This document shows positions 49,359-59,150 of a stretch of DNA of 64,000 nucleotides, piece by piece. Both the position numbers and the translations under genes were made by a program. Within the stretch, counting starts at the first letter, position 1. Each line of letters begins with the position of its first letter. Origin of the DNA: Limnobaculum xujianqingii (lineage in GTDB: Bacteria; Pseudomonadota; Gammaproteobacteria; Enterobacterales; Enterobacteriaceae); the NCBI RefSeq assembly GCF_013394855.1, contig NZ_JABMLK010000001.1, forward strand, positions 496,001-560,000, written 5' to 3'. The notes under the pieces were generated by a model. The model saw only the letters and a list, made by a program, of their open reading frames with translations, was not told where the DNA came from and did not search any database.

Positions 49359-49937
49359 TTAATTAAAGGGTATAAATCCTTTAACCTGAAGGGCTAAGCG
49401 TTGAAGAATGGCGGCAGTAAGGCCCCAAATTAGATTATCCGCGTAATAAAGAAAGTAGATACGTAAGGGTTTACCACGACGAACAATATCAATGGAATGA
49501 TAGTTTTCGCTATTTAAAGCGTAGTCCAAAGGGATTTCAAACAATGTCTCCACTTCATGATGATTTTTAATGAAGTTTAATCCTGCAGGTAGTACTCCAA
49601 CAACCGGAGTAACCTGAAAACCGCTAACGCTGTCCATTGCTGGTAATTGACCGATAATTTCAACGCATCCCGGATTTAGTCCAACCTCCTCGTAGGCTTC
49701 TCTGAGTGCCGTGGTTTCTGGCAATATATCTGTCTCATCTGTTGCACCACCAGGAAAGGCGACCTGGCCCGGATGTTTACGTAAAGCGGAAGATCGTTTC
49801 GTCAACAATAAAGAAGGTTGTTGACCATTAATTATCGGGATTAATACCGCTGCTTTTCGTAGTTGAAATGTATCATAGGCCGGTGGCGGTAACTGAAGCT
49901 GAAAACGCTGAATAAAATGTTGAAGAATATCGCTCAT
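49359..49937 (-). CDS. nudL: CoA pyrophosphohydrolase NudL (Nudix)
   Basis: Nudix hydrolase predicted to cleave CoA and its derivatives. The 192-aa product has the CoA-type box FPGGATDETDILPETTALR followed by EAYEEVGL, and the LLTKRS and GLTAAIL segments of the NudL/UPF0035 group. It is divergent from yoaH. In E. coli pabB stands between these two genes; here it is absent. Confidence 0.92.
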   Translation of the reverse strand: MSDILQHFIQRFQLQLPPPAYDTFQLRKAAVLIPIINGQQPSLLLTKRSSALRKHPGQVAFPGGATDETDILPETTALREAYEEVGLNPGCVEIIGQLPAMDSVSGFQVTPVVGVLPAGLNFIKNHHEVETLFEIPLDYALNSENYHSIDIVRRGKPLRIYFLYYADNLIWGLTAAILQRLALQVKGFIPFN

Positions 49938-50093
49938 TGGCCATCATCACTGAAATTCTTGGTTGAGTAGTTGAGATTAGCGGGAGATGTTCTCAGCTAT
50001 GTATCATTCTGTGCTATTATAACCATTAGTAATATTATTTTGTGCAATTGTGTGTGCAAAAAACCGTTAATCCTACCAGGAACATTGAAATAT

Positions 50094-50270
50094 ATGACTA
50101 CTATTGGTTCACCGGCACTTCGTCACGATCAACAGCAAGATGCGGTAGAACGTATCCAACAGTTAATGGCTGAGGGGATGAGTAGTGGAGAAGCTATTGC
50201 TTTGGTAGCTAAAGAGATCAGAGAAAGCCATCAGGGTGAGCAAACTTTTGCATCCTTTGATGATGAATAA
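50094..50270 (+). CDS. yoaH: UPF0181 family protein YoaH
   Basis: Small conserved protein of unknown function, 58 aa from ATG 50094 (CAGGAA Shine-Dalgarno site). Core [21 protein letters not shown] and [10 protein letters not shown] is diagnostic of UPF0181. The upstream in-frame extension is hydrophobic and lacks family support. Divergent neighbour of nudL; the pabB gene usually between them is missing. Confidence 0.9.
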   Translation: MTTIGSPALRHDQQQDAVERIQQLMAEGMSSGEAIALVAKEIRESHQGEQTFASFDDE

Positions 50271-50275
50271 TTCTT

Positions 50276-50812
50276 TTACGGATTAACATCAGAATAAAGA
50301 GCACCATATTTATCCAGAAAGGTGAGATAAAGTCGAGTGTCTAACTCCAGCTGATGGTAGTCCGGTTCCATATAACAGCATAAATTATAAAAATCTTTAT
50401 TGTGCTGCTTTTCTTTTAAGTGTGCTAATTCGTGCACCACGATCATTCGTAATAATGCTTCCGGCGCTGACTTGAATAGATTTGATATTCTTATCTCTGC
50501 TTTTGACTTTAATTTACTACCCTGAATTCGAGATATTGAAGTGTGCAAACCCAACGCATGTTTGATAATGTGAATTTTATTGTCATAACAAACTTTGCTA
50601 ACTAATTGCGCATTTTTCATGTATTGGTTTTTTATCTCCATCACGTATTGATATAACATTTTATCGCTGACGTAGATATGTGGCATAGGGTAGCGGCTTA
50701 GTAATAAAGCCCCCAGTTTTTCTTGCTTAACTAGTTGAGCTACTTGCAGTTGGATGTGTTCCGGATAGCCAGCGAGATAGGGAAGGGAATTCACGTTATT
50801 TTTCTTGTGCAA
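50276..50812 (-). CDS. YgjP-like M48/DUF45 zinc metalloprotease
   Basis: Predicted cytosolic zinc-dependent metalloprotease, 178 aa. The active site is HELAH (127-131) in VVHELAHLKEKQHNKDFY with a third ligand at His137, the pattern HExxHxxxxxH of the YgjP family; GSKLKSKAEIRISNLF precedes it. Function unknown. The N-terminal 40 residues are less conserved. It is convergent with yoaH, with only 5 bp between the stops. Confidence 0.78.
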   Translation of the reverse strand: MHKKNNVNSLPYLAGYPEHIQLQVAQLVKQEKLGALLLSRYPMPHIYVSDKMLYQYVMEIKNQYMKNAQLVSKVCYDNKIHIIKHALGLHTSISRIQGSKLKSKAEIRISNLFKSAPEALLRMIVVHELAHLKEKQHNKDFYNLCCYMEPDYHQLELDTRLYLTFLDKYGALYSDVNP

Positions 50813-51009
50813 ATGAATTTATAGTATGAATAGTCCCTTCATTCTAACAGTTAATAAGTTTTTTTGCATTACAGATTAGTGGGATTAGTTTGATTAATGA
50901 AATTAATGTCTCATTATACCTGATGCTAAATTAATATTAGGATAAGAACATTGATGACGTATTTGCTTAACCGTTTCGATACCAATTAAAAAACAAAAAT
51001 ATGTGCTCT

Positions 51010-51247
51010 TGATCTAATTTTTTATTTAGTTGCTGAAAACACCTTGCCTAAATTTATTGGATATGCGGTAATGTTTTTGGTCAGTAAAATAGAGCTACTT
51101 CAGATAAGTCATTTTGGATCAGTTATTCCCGGCAAGTTCGTTATCCTTAACTTCTTCCAGGTTCTCTTCTTAGTGCTTAACATAAGTAACCACAACTACC
51201 GGCCTTTCGTGCCTTTTGGCAGGTTAAACATCAATAGGAATTTTGTA
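51010..51247 (+). promoter_or_regulatory. long leader of the third cold-shock gene
   Basis: The 435-bp gap before the gene has no other coding sequence I can support. TCTTCTTAGTGC...ATAAGTAA (51165-51189) and GGCAGGTTAA near 51220 match blocks in the leader of the cspC-like gene at 47117-47140 and near 47185. Shared leader elements outside the coding region suggest a conserved RNA thermosensor or translation switch. Confidence 0.5.
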
Positions 51248-51457
51248 ATGTCTAAGAAAACTGGTCACGTTAAGTGGTTCAACGAAAGTAAAGGTTTTGG
51301 TTTCATCACTCCAACTGATGGCAGCAAAGATGTGTTCGTTCATTTCTCCGCTATCGTTAATGATGGTTTCAAAACTCTGGCTGAAGGCCAGCATGTTGAA
51401 TTTTCTATTCAAGACAGCCCACGTGGCCCGTCTGCGGCTGAAGTTGTTGCTCTGTAA
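51248..51457 (+). CDS. cold-shock protein, CspC/CspE-like, second intact copy
   Basis: The 69-aa product has intact RNP1 KGFGFI and RNP2 VFVHFSAI and is nearly collinear with the copy at 47216, differing mainly at the SerAsp-type turn (TPTDGSKD vs EQDDGGKD) and in VNDGFKT. I choose ATG 51248; an upstream in-frame start would add 68 unrelated residues. Strong terminator follows. Confidence 0.93.
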   Translation: MSKKTGHVKWFNESKGFGFITPTDGSKDVFVHFSAIVNDGFKTLAEGQHVEFSIQDSPRGPSAAEVVAL

Positions 51458-51482
51458 TTTATTACACAATAACTGTATTGCC

Positions 51483-51507
51483 AAAAACCCGCATTAAGCG
51501 GGTTTTT
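51483..51507 (+). terminator. terminator after the third cold-shock gene
   Basis: Stem AAAAACCCGC / GCGGGTTTTT with an ATTAA loop and T-run. Confidence 0.9.
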
Positions 51508-51545
51508 TATTGCCTTAAAATAGTCAGAGCAGGGGCTATAGTTGT

Positions 51546-51806
51546 TTAATCAGCTTTTTTCTTTAGCTCTTTTGCTGCTTTCTTCAGAACCTTACGAATA
51601 CGATTCACATCAGCAGCCGGAAGCTCGACACTACCTGCCGTGCTTTTTTTGCTTACAGCAGGTGCTGGTTCAGTCTGGCTGGTAAAACTTTCCTCCAGAC
51701 GTTTGATAATTTCAGCATTCATTGAGTGTTTATTATGTTCTGCCTGGACTTTTAATTTTGCCCTTAACTCAGCGGGGATTCGTACGCTCAGCGAAGTAAT
51801 CGTCAT
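51546..51806 (-). CDS. Arc-type ribbon-helix-helix protein with a lysine-rich tail
   Basis: An 86-aa protein. Residues 1-45 form an Arc/MetJ-type ribbon-helix-helix: beta strand LSVRIPAELRAKLKVQAE, then HSMNAEIIKRLEESF. Then a low-complexity linker and the basic tail NRIRKVLKKAAKELKKKAD. The fold implies DNA binding as a dimer; target unknown. A good Shine-Dalgarno site (GGGAGC) precedes the ATG. It sits between cold-shock and rnb genes; no partner toxin gene is adjacent, so a toxin-antitoxin role is not supported. Confidence 0.75.
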   Translation of the reverse strand: MTITSLSVRIPAELRAKLKVQAEHNKHSMNAEIIKRLEESFTSQTEPAPAVSKKSTAGSVELPAADVNRIRKVLKKAAKELKKKAD

Positions 51807-51913
51807 AATGATGCTCCCGTTTGGCTATATGAAGGAAGAGTGAAACATTAGCTATTGATAATGTTATAACCTCTTTAATGTAGCGGATAAAGGATAATCA
51901 GCAATAAAACAAA

Positions 51914-51940
51914 AATGCGCTCTGAAAATAAGAGCGCATT
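51914..51940 (-). terminator. terminator after rnb
   Basis: Ten-bp stem AATGCGCTCT / AGAGCGCATT with a seven-nt loop and a T-run on the minus strand, just beyond the rnb stop. Confidence 0.85.
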
Positions 51941-51965
51941 CAAAAGATAAAAATAATAAATAGAA

Positions 51966-53909
51966 TTAAGAGAGTGAAGGGGCCGGACGAGCGATAATAC
52001 TGCGCGTTTCCATTCTAACCTCAGCAATCGTAGCTTCTAACGAATCGCCCTGACGATAAATCACATTACCATTGAGCTGTATAGTACCGTTCTCGGCGCT
52101 ACAAATCAGTTCATCACGTACCGGATGAATAAATGGTGCCGGAATAAAAGCTACCGCACCATTCTCAATTAGCTTAATGCGCATACCTCCACGTGAGATA
52201 TCCATAATTTCTGCCTGATAGCGAATATCAGTTCCAGCTTTATCCTGTAAAAAGCGAGCATACAGCCAGTCACTGACATCGCGTTCAGCAATGCGATTAG
52301 CCCGACGGCGCTCTGTCAGTGGCTGCATTATACTTTCATCTGGTGCTGTAGATGGGCGATCGTGAATTAATGCTTTTAATAAACGATGATTGATAATATC
52401 GCCATATTTACGGATTGGAGAGGTCCAGGTAGCGTAAGCTTCCAGCCCCAATCCATAGTGAGGCGCTGGCGTGGTGCTGATTTCTGCATAGGTCTGGTAC
52501 TTGCGAATACGGCTATCCAAGTAGGATGTCGGTTGTTTATCCAGGAAACGACGTAACTCACAGAATCCGTCAAGCGTCAGGATCTTCTCTTTATCAAATT
52601 CAGCACCATTTAATTCCAGAATATTGATAGCCTGATCGACTACAGTAGGATCGAAACCTGCATGGACGTTAAAGATTCCGTAGCCTAATCGCGTTTTTAG
52701 CACAATAGCGGCACAGATATTGGCTACAATCATTGATTCTTCAACAATGCGATTAGCGATACGACGATGCTCAGTAACGATATCTAATACCTGACCATTT
52801 TCACCGAGAATAAAGCGATAATCAGGACGATCTTTAAATACCAGTGCATGTTCTGTCCGCCAGGATATACGGCGTAATGCAATCTGATGTAGCAACTCTA
52901 CTTGTTGAGCTATTTCGGGTTGTTCTGGTTTCCAGTCGTCGATACCTTCAATCCAGTCAGATAGTTTCTCATAATCAAGTTTTGCCTTAGATGTTATCCA
53001 GGCGCAGAAGAACTCAATGTCATCATGGATTGAACCATCAGGAGAAATAGTCACCTGACAAACCAGTGCCGAACGACGTTGGTTTGGCCGTAAAGAGCAA
53101 AGGTTATCCGACAGTTCTCTTGGAAGCATTGGAATATTAAAACCAGGCAGATAATTGGTAAACGCTCGTTTTAAGGCGATGTTATCCAGTTCACTTCCGG
53201 CGGTCACATAGGCGCTGGGATCGGCAATAGCAATGGAGAGCCGAAGCAATTGATCATCCAACTCTTCAACGTATAATGCATCATCCATATCTTCAGTTGA
53301 TTCGCTATCAATAGTGACAAAGTTCAACGCGGTTAAATCACGGCGAACAATCCCCTCATCCTGAATAGATTCTGATGTCCAATCTGGTGCTGTGCGTTCT
53401 AATTGATGACGTGACAACGTCACCCACCATGGAACCAAATAGTCATCCCCATGGGTAATGTACTCATTGATTTGCGCCTGAAACCCGTGATTATCTTTCA
53501 ATGGGTGACTGGTTATTTCAGCAACTACCCAATCTCCCTGAGTTAAAGAGTGATTCAACTCTTTTACCGGTTTGCATGGAATGACATCTTTAATCATTGG
53601 GTGGTCGGGAACCACCATCAGGCGGTCATTTTTCTGCTGAATACGACCAATAAAACGCGTCAAAAATGGCTCTATTAGTGTTTCTGGTTCGGCTAACTCA
53701 CGATCTTTTTCCGTATGGATAGTGGCTGAAACCCGGTCTCCGTGCATGACTTTTTTCATTTGCGGAGGTGGGATGAAGTAGCTTTTCTGATTATCTACTT
53801 CAAGAAAGCCAAATCCTTTTTCGGTGGCTTTAACAATGCCTTCAACCCGTGGAGTGTTAGCATTAAGTTGCTGTTTAAGCTGAGCAAGCAGCGGGTTATT
53901 TTGAAACAT
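51966..53909 (-). CDS. rnb: exoribonuclease II
   Basis: Processive 3'-5' hydrolytic RNase that degrades single-stranded mRNA. The 647-aa product has N-terminal cold-shock RNA-binding domains, the RNB catalytic block with the four Asp in [18 protein letters not shown], the [12 protein letters not shown] and [13 protein letters not shown] segments, and a C-terminal S1 domain. E. coli RNase II is 644 aa. It is monocistronic. Confidence 0.96.
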   Translation of the reverse strand: MFQNNPLLAQLKQQLNANTPRVEGIVKATEKGFGFLEVDNQKSYFIPPPQMKKVMHGDRVSATIHTEKDRELAEPETLIEPFLTRFIGRIQQKNDRLMVVPDHPMIKDVIPCKPVKELNHSLTQGDWVVAEITSHPLKDNHGFQAQINEYITHGDDYLVPWWVTLSRHQLERTAPDWTSESIQDEGIVRRDLTALNFVTIDSESTEDMDDALYVEELDDQLLRLSIAIADPSAYVTAGSELDNIALKRAFTNYLPGFNIPMLPRELSDNLCSLRPNQRRSALVCQVTISPDGSIHDDIEFFCAWITSKAKLDYEKLSDWIEGIDDWKPEQPEIAQQVELLHQIALRRISWRTEHALVFKDRPDYRFILGENGQVLDIVTEHRRIANRIVEESMIVANICAAIVLKTRLGYGIFNVHAGFDPTVVDQAINILELNGAEFDKEKILTLDGFCELRRFLDKQPTSYLDSRIRKYQTYAEISTTPAPHYGLGLEAYATWTSPIRKYGDIINHRLLKALIHDRPSTAPDESIMQPLTERRRANRIAERDVSDWLYARFLQDKAGTDIRYQAEIMDISRGGMRIKLIENGAVAFIPAPFIHPVRDELICSAENGTIQLNGNVIYRQGDSLEATIAEVRMETRSIIARPAPSLS

Positions 53910-54155
53910 ATATGAGAAGCGCTATTCAATGAGTTAACCATTTTTGTGATGGATTGTTTTACACAAAAGGCGTGTCGGGAGCAAGCTTATCCTGTCGTTT
54001 ACCACAATTAATTGATATGTCATGATGGGGGTGCTCGATAATAAAAATGTGAATATCGGCTATGCCTCACAAACTGACATTTTGTTTGTGACAATAATTC
54101 ACTGATTTTCTTAATATAAAGATTCTGTTTTACAACTCACATCAGGTACCCAATT

Positions 54156-54440
54156 ATGCTCAATGTAAATGAATATTTTGCCGGGAAAGTAAAATCAATT
54201 GGCTTTGAAAATGGGAGCATTGGTCGTTCCAGCGTAGGGGTGATGGCGGCAGGTGAATATAACTTCGGCACAGCGCAGCCCGAAGAAATGACGGTAATTA
54301 CTGGTTCTCTTAAGGTACTGCTTCCAGGTGCAACGGAGTGGACAGTTTTTTCCGCCGGGGAGTCATTCCATGTACCGGGAAAAAGTGAGTTTAACGTGCA
54401 GGTTTGTGAGAGTACGGCCTATCTGTGCCGTTATTTGTAA
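54156..54440 (+). CDS. ppnP: pyrimidine/purine nucleoside phosphorylase PpnP
   Basis: Small cupin-fold phosphorylase that splits several nucleosides with phosphate. The 94-aa product shows the family's conserved start [47 protein letters not shown] and C-terminal CRYL. It equals E. coli PpnP (YaiE) in length. Convergent with fabI through a long hairpin terminator. Confidence 0.94.
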   Translation: MLNVNEYFAGKVKSIGFENGSIGRSSVGVMAAGEYNFGTAQPEEMTVITGSLKVLLPGATEWTVFSAGESFHVPGKSEFNVQVCESTAYLCRYL

Positions 54441-54477
54441 TAATTTCTAATTTATAATCAGGAATATAGTTAACAAT

Positions 54478-54511
54478 ATTTCGGCTTACCACATCAGCAG
54501 TAAGCCGAAAT
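54478..54511. terminator. bidirectional terminator between ppnP and fabI
   Basis: Twelve-bp stem ATTTCGGCTTAC / GTAAGCCGAAAT with a 10-nt loop between convergent genes. Confidence 0.8.
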
Positions 54512-54521
54512 TACATGAGAA

Positions 54522-55313
54522 TTAGGCTTTTAGCTCAAGCTCATTCATTGCAGCGATGCTGAAACCACCATCAACGTGCAGAACTTCACCACTTACGCCA
54601 GCAGACAGATCCGAGCACAGGAATGCTGCAGAGTTACCTACGTCTTCAATGGTTACCGTACGACGAATAGGGGTAACGGCTTCACAGTGAGACAACATCT
54701 TTTTGAAATCTTTGATGCCGGAAGCAGCTAAGGTACGAATCGGGCCAGCAGAGATTGCGTTAACACGAACGCCTTCAGGTCCCATTGCGTTAGCCATATA
54801 GCGAACGTTGGCTTCCAGAGAGGCTTTAGCTAATCCCATCACGTTGTAGTTTGGAATAGCACGTTCAGCCCCCAGATAAGAAAGGGTCAGTAACGCAGAG
54901 CCAGGATTTAACATGCTGCGGCAAGCTTTAGCTAATGCGACAAAGCTATAAGAGCTAATATCGTGAGCAATGTTGAAGCCTTCACGGGTTACCGCGTTCA
55001 CATAATCACCATCTAACTGGTCGCCAGGAGCAAAACCGATAGAGTGAACGAAACCGTCGAATTTAGGCCATACATTAGCCAGTTGAGCGAACAGCTCAGT
55101 AATGCTTGAATCTTCAGCAACATCACATGGTAATACGATATTACAGCCTAATTCTTTAGCAAACTCTTCTACGCGAGATTTCAGTCTTTCATTCTGATAA
55201 GTCAGCGCCAGTTCTGCACCTTCACGTTTCATTGCTTGTGCAATACCAAAGGCAATTGAACGATTGCTGGCAACGCCAGTAACCAGAATGCGCTTACCGG
55301 TTAAAAAACCCAT
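54522..55313 (-). CDS. fabI: enoyl-ACP reductase FabI
   Basis: NADH-dependent reduction of enoyl-ACP, the last step of each elongation round and the target of triclosan. From ATG 55313 (AAGGATC Shine-Dalgarno site) it is 263 aa, with [25 protein letters not shown], and the Tyr-x6-Lys pair in [17 protein letters not shown]. An upstream ATG at 55400 adds 29 residues with no family match. Downstream of the sap operon in the same order as in E. coli. Confidence 0.96.
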   Translation of the reverse strand: MGFLTGKRILVTGVASNRSIAFGIAQAMKREGAELALTYQNERLKSRVEEFAKELGCNIVLPCDVAEDSSITELFAQLANVWPKFDGFVHSIGFAPGDQLDGDYVNAVTREGFNIAHDISSYSFVALAKACRSMLNPGSALLTLSYLGAERAIPNYNVMGLAKASLEANVRYMANAMGPEGVRVNAISAGPIRTLAASGIKDFKKMLSHCEAVTPIRRTVTIEDVGNSAAFLCSDLSAGVSGEVLHVDGGFSIAAMNELELKA

Positions 55314-55500
55314 AGCTATGATCCTTGTAGTCAATTTTATGGCCGCCGGAGTATTTCCGGAGCAGTCATTGTTAAAAAACGAAGCGATTCTACCATGCAA
55401 CTACGATGGATAGTGCATGTTTGTCATACTGCTCCGATCAGTGATATCAAACAGACAGTGTAATTGGATGTTTTTAGTCTCCGGATTCTTCTGCCCATCG

Positions 55501-56313
55501 TTAAATATCTGAAACATCTTTACGCCAGTGATCGGCGGTTAACGCTTCAGTAAAATGGCTATTAATCATTCGGCGGGTGATATCATGCAGCGGGGAAGCG
55601 ATAACCTCTGCCGTATTACCTCGTTCAACCACTTCACCATTTTGCATTACCAGCAACTGGTCACTGACATGTTTAATCATTCCGAGATGTTGGCTTACGT
55701 AGATATAGGATATACCGTGCTTTTCCTGCAATTCCATCATTAAGTTCACTAACTGTGAACGCATGGACATATCCAGTGAAGCCAATGCTTCATCGGCAAT
55801 AATAATTTTAGGTTGTAATATTAAAGCTCTGGCCAGCGCCACCCGTTGTTTCTGACCAGAGGCCAGCATTTGCGGATAATAATAAGCGTGGTCAGGCAGC
55901 AATCCCACCTGACGCAAGGTTAGATTTATTTGTTTTTCCCGGGCAGAGGCCTCCAGATTAGTATTCAGCTTAAGCGGAATATCTAACAATTGTCCAATGC
56001 GTTGCCGTGGGTTAAATGACGTGTTCGGGTCCTGAAAAATCATGCGAATATGCTGACTGCGGTAGCCATAATCGCCAAATTCCAGTTTATGATCTCCGAT
56101 CATCATTTCTCCGGAGGTTGGCTTAATCATACCGGAAATCATTTTTGCCAGCGTTGATTTGCCCGAACCGTTTTCGCCAATAATTGCCATGGTCTGTTTT
56201 TCACGCAAAATAAAGCTGACGGGCTTTACCGCTTCCAGTTCGTGAGGGCGAAACAACCCTGTACGAAAATGGAAGGTTTTGGATAAATTACGTACTTCAA
56301 GTAAAGCACCCAT
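55501..56313 (-). CDS. sapF: peptide ABC transporter ATP-binding protein SapF
   Basis: One of two ATPases of the Sap transporter, linked in relatives to antimicrobial-peptide resistance and potassium uptake. The 270-aa product has Walker A GENGSGKST, Walker B IIIADEALASLDMS and an unusual signature LASGQKQR in place of LSGGQxxR, which is normal for SapF. The start overlaps the sapD stop by one base (TGATG). It ends the operon, with fabI beyond. Confidence 0.95.
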   Translation of the reverse strand: MGALLEVRNLSKTFHFRTGLFRPHELEAVKPVSFILREKQTMAIIGENGSGKSTLAKMISGMIKPTSGEMMIGDHKLEFGDYGYRSQHIRMIFQDPNTSFNPRQRIGQLLDIPLKLNTNLEASAREKQINLTLRQVGLLPDHAYYYPQMLASGQKQRVALARALILQPKIIIADEALASLDMSMRSQLVNLMMELQEKHGISYIYVSQHLGMIKHVSDQLLVMQNGEVVERGNTAEVIASPLHDITRRMINSHFTEALTADHWRKDVSDI

Positions 56314-57308
56314 CAGGATGGCTCCTCATAGTTAAGAGGAAAATGGCAGGCAAACTTATGGCCTTTCACATCTCTCAAGCGTGGTGTTTCTATGCATTTT
56401 TTCTGTGCATAAGGACAACGCGGTCCCAGACGACAACCAATAGGTAAGTGCTCAAGAGAGGGAATCACTCCCGACAGAGTATTTAGACGGCTTTTATGGG
56501 GTAAGGCCCGACCAAAATCAGGCATCGCGCGAATTAATGCCTGAGTATAAGGATGGTGGGGCGCGGTCAACAGCTCATCACATAATGCACTTTCTACCGT
56601 TTGGCCACAGTACATTACGTTAATCCGGGTTGCCCATTTACTCATCATTTGCAGGTCGTGACTAATCAGCAGAATAGTAGTGTTGTTGTTCTGATTCATT
56701 CTGGCTAACAAACGGAAAATTTGTGCCTGAGTAGTGGGCTCCATGGCGTTGGTGGGTTCATCGGCTATCAGCAGCCTTGGTTGGTTAGCCAAGGCAATGG
56801 CAATCATTACTTTCTGGCATTCACCTTCAGTGATCTCATAAGGGAAACTGCGCATGATGTCTTTATGATCTTTAATACCTACCCGATGTAATAGCTCGAT
56901 AGCCCGATGTTTACGCCAGTTAAAGCGCTGCCACCAGTGGCCTTCATAAGTCCATCCGGGAATCGCCTGAATTAACTGACGGCCAACTCTTTCTGATGGA
57001 TCGAGACAGGATTGAGGTTCCTGAAAGATCATCGATATATTATGACCAACCAATTTTCTGCGCTGACGAGGGGTCAGCTTAAGTAAGTCGATATCATCTA
57101 AACGAAAACGATCTGCGGTAATGCGCCAGTTATCCTTACTGATACCGCAAATAGCTTTTGCGATCAGACTTTTTCCCGAGCCGGATTCTCCCACCAGGCC
57201 TCGAATTTCTCCTTCAGTCAGGGTCAGGCTAACGCGATCGACCGCTTTTACCGGGCCATCAGCAGTCATAAACTCAATGGTGAGATTACGAATATCGAGT
57301 AAAGGCAT
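56313..57308 (-). CDS. sapD: peptide ABC transporter ATP-binding protein SapD
   Basis: Second ATPase of the Sap transporter. The 331-aa product has Walker [10 protein letters not shown], a degenerate signature [12 protein letters not shown] and Walker [14 protein letters not shown], as in other SapD proteins. The C-terminal oligopeptide-transporter extension holds [14 protein letters not shown]. Translationally coupled to sapC and sapF by single-base overlaps. Confidence 0.95.
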   Translation of the reverse strand: MPLLDIRNLTIEFMTADGPVKAVDRVSLTLTEGEIRGLVGESGSGKSLIAKAICGISKDNWRITADRFRLDDIDLLKLTPRQRRKLVGHNISMIFQEPQSCLDPSERVGRQLIQAIPGWTYEGHWWQRFNWRKHRAIELLHRVGIKDHKDIMRSFPYEITEGECQKVMIAIALANQPRLLIADEPTNAMEPTTQAQIFRLLARMNQNNNTTILLISHDLQMMSKWATRINVMYCGQTVESALCDELLTAPHHPYTQALIRAMPDFGRALPHKSRLNTLSGVIPSLEHLPIGCRLGPRCPYAQKKCIETPRLRDVKGHKFACHFPLNYEEPS

Positions 57309-58198
57309 TATTCATCACCCGTAGAAATAGCTCGGTATAACCCATCGCCGAGAAGATTGACCAGTAATACACTAATCATAATGGCAGCACCCGGTAACAT
57401 TACACTCCAGGGCGCCACATACAGCAATTCCAGAGAGTCTCCCAACATAGAACCCCATTCTGGTGATGGCATTTGAGCACCAAGGTTTAAAAATCCTAAC
57501 GCAGCAATATCCATAATTGCCATGGATAGCGAACGGGTAAATTCTGTAACCAGTACTGGAGCGATATTCGGCAGTAAACCATTCCACAAAATGTAGGCGG
57601 TGGATGCCCCGTCCAGACGGGCAGCAATGACATACTCTTTTTCCAGTTCATCATGCACGGTTCTGTATATGGTATGAACCATACGAGGTAATAGCGCCAG
57701 CCAGATTGCGAACATAGCATGTTCCAATCGTGGACCTAAGAAGGCGACCACGATGATGGCCAGTAGCAGAGAAGGGATTGCCAGTAATGTGTCCAGCAGA
57801 TGGTTCAGTGCTGCGGAGCGTAACCCATGGCTGACACCTGCTAATAAGCCAAGCAGGGTGCCACATAAGGCAGCAGCTAAAGTAACCAGTAGTGCGGCAC
57901 CGAAGGTTGGAGCAGCACCATTAAGCAGGCGGCTTAACAGATCCCGACCTAAATCATCAGTTCCCAGGAAAAAGGAGACATCACCGTGACGAGACCAGGA
58001 TGGCGGCAGAAGCTGATAGCCAAGGAATTGCTGATCGAGCTGATAGGGGGCAATTAGCTCCCCAAACAGGCACAAGACAATCAGCATAAGAACACCATAA
58101 AGACCAACCATTGCCAGAATGTCTTTATGAAGTCGCTGCCAGATATAGCTCATGGCTCCCGGCATTTTCTTTTCGCGGTATACGTTATCGGAAAGCAT
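57308..58198 (-). CDS. sapC: peptide ABC transporter permease SapC
   Basis: Inner-membrane permease half of the Sap transporter, 296 aa with about six helices. It carries the [16 protein letters not shown] segment typical of DppC/OppC-type permeases and the [12 protein letters not shown]...[14 protein letters not shown] EAA loop. The start overlaps the sapB end by 14 nt. Confidence 0.95.
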   Translation of the reverse strand: MLSDNVYREKKMPGAMSYIWQRLHKDILAMVGLYGVLMLIVLCLFGELIAPYQLDQQFLGYQLLPPSWSRHGDVSFFLGTDDLGRDLLSRLLNGAAPTFGAALLVTLAAALCGTLLGLLAGVSHGLRSAALNHLLDTLLAIPSLLLAIIVVAFLGPRLEHAMFAIWLALLPRMVHTIYRTVHDELEKEYVIAARLDGASTAYILWNGLLPNIAPVLVTEFTRSLSMAIMDIAALGFLNLGAQMPSPEWGSMLGDSLELLYVAPWSVMLPGAAIMISVLLVNLLGDGLYRAISTGDE

Positions 58199-59150
58199 AC
58201 CACTCCTTATTTTTAAAAGGGTTAGTCATCGCACTAAAAATATCAGCAATCAGGTTAACCACAATAGACAGGCTTCCCATCACAATTATACCTGCTGAAA
58301 TCACGGCAAAATCTTGCTGACGAATTGCCTGTATTAACCAACGGCCTAAACCCGGCCAGTTAAACACTGATTCGGTGATCATCGCCAGGGCTAACATAGT
58401 GGAAAACTGCAAACTCAGTTTAGGAATGATCATTGGCAGCGCATTATGTAACACATGACGATGAATAATAGTAAAGCGAGACAGGCCACGGGTTGCGGCT
58501 GCTTTAATATAGTTTTGTCCAATTATTTGCGTGACGCTCTGGCGCGTCAGGCGAATAACTTCTGTTGTTGGTGCCAGAGCTAACGTTAATACCGGTAGAA
58601 TCAAATGCTTCAATACGCTGATAATTATCTCTTCACGATAGTGTGAATCAGATAGCCAGGCATCAATTAAAGCAACGCCGGTAATGGGTTTAATCTGATA
58701 TAACAAATCGTAACGACCGGAAACGGGCAACCAGCCAAGGGTCAACGAGAAGAACAGCATTAGCAATAATGCCAGCCAGAAAATAGGAATAGAAAAACCG
58801 AACAGAGAAAAGGAAGTGATAATGTAGTCAGGCCACTTTTGTTTCGACATCGCTGCCAAAATGCCTAATGGAATGCCTAAACCCAAAGCAATTACAAAAG
58901 CAAAAATGCACAGCTCAAGAGTGGCGGGAAACACGATCTTTAGCTGTTCACCAATAATCTGCCCGTTAATGACCGAAGTACCAAACTCCCCCTGAAGCAG
59001 GCTTTCCATATAAAAAGCGTAAGCATCAAACAGATGTGCTCCAGCCAGTGGTGCATTAGGCGTGTAGTAAGAAATACTGAAGCTGACGAAAGTCAGAATC
59101 AACAAGGTTACTAATGCCAGCAGTAGCCGCCTGAGAATATAAATAATCAT
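58185..59150 (-). CDS. sapB: peptide ABC transporter permease SapB
   Basis: Partner permease, 321 aa, beginning [21 protein letters not shown] as in DppB-type proteins. The EAA loop is in [21 protein letters not shown]. Six helices are visible. Its ATG overlaps the sapA stop (ATGA). The protein works with SapC to form the membrane channel. Confidence 0.95.
   Translation of the reverse strand: MIIYILRRLLLALVTLLILTFVSFSISYYTPNAPLAGAHLFDAYAFYMESLLQGEFGTSVINGQIIGEQLKIVFPATLELCIFAFVIALGLGIPLGILAAMSKQKWPDYIITSFSLFGFSIPIFWLALLLMLFFSLTLGWLPVSGRYDLLYQIKPITGVALIDAWLSDSHYREEIIISVLKHLILPVLTLALAPTTEVIRLTRQSVTQIIGQNYIKAAATRGLSRFTIIHRHVLHNALPMIIPKLSLQFSTMLALAMITESVFNWPGLGRWLIQAIRQQDFAVISAGIIVMGSLSIVVNLIADIFSAMTNPFKNKEWYAFR

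Noticed and set aside
51044..51247. 68-codon N-terminal extension of the third cold-shock gene
   Set aside because: The extension is hydrophobic and low-similarity, lies in the regulatory leader, and the internal ATG gives the canonical 69-aa protein.
55501..57308. Degenerate ABC signature motifs in SapD and SapF as a sign of decay
   Set aside because: The same deviations (TEGECQ in SapD, GQKQR without the second Gly in SapF) are normal for these families in E. coli.
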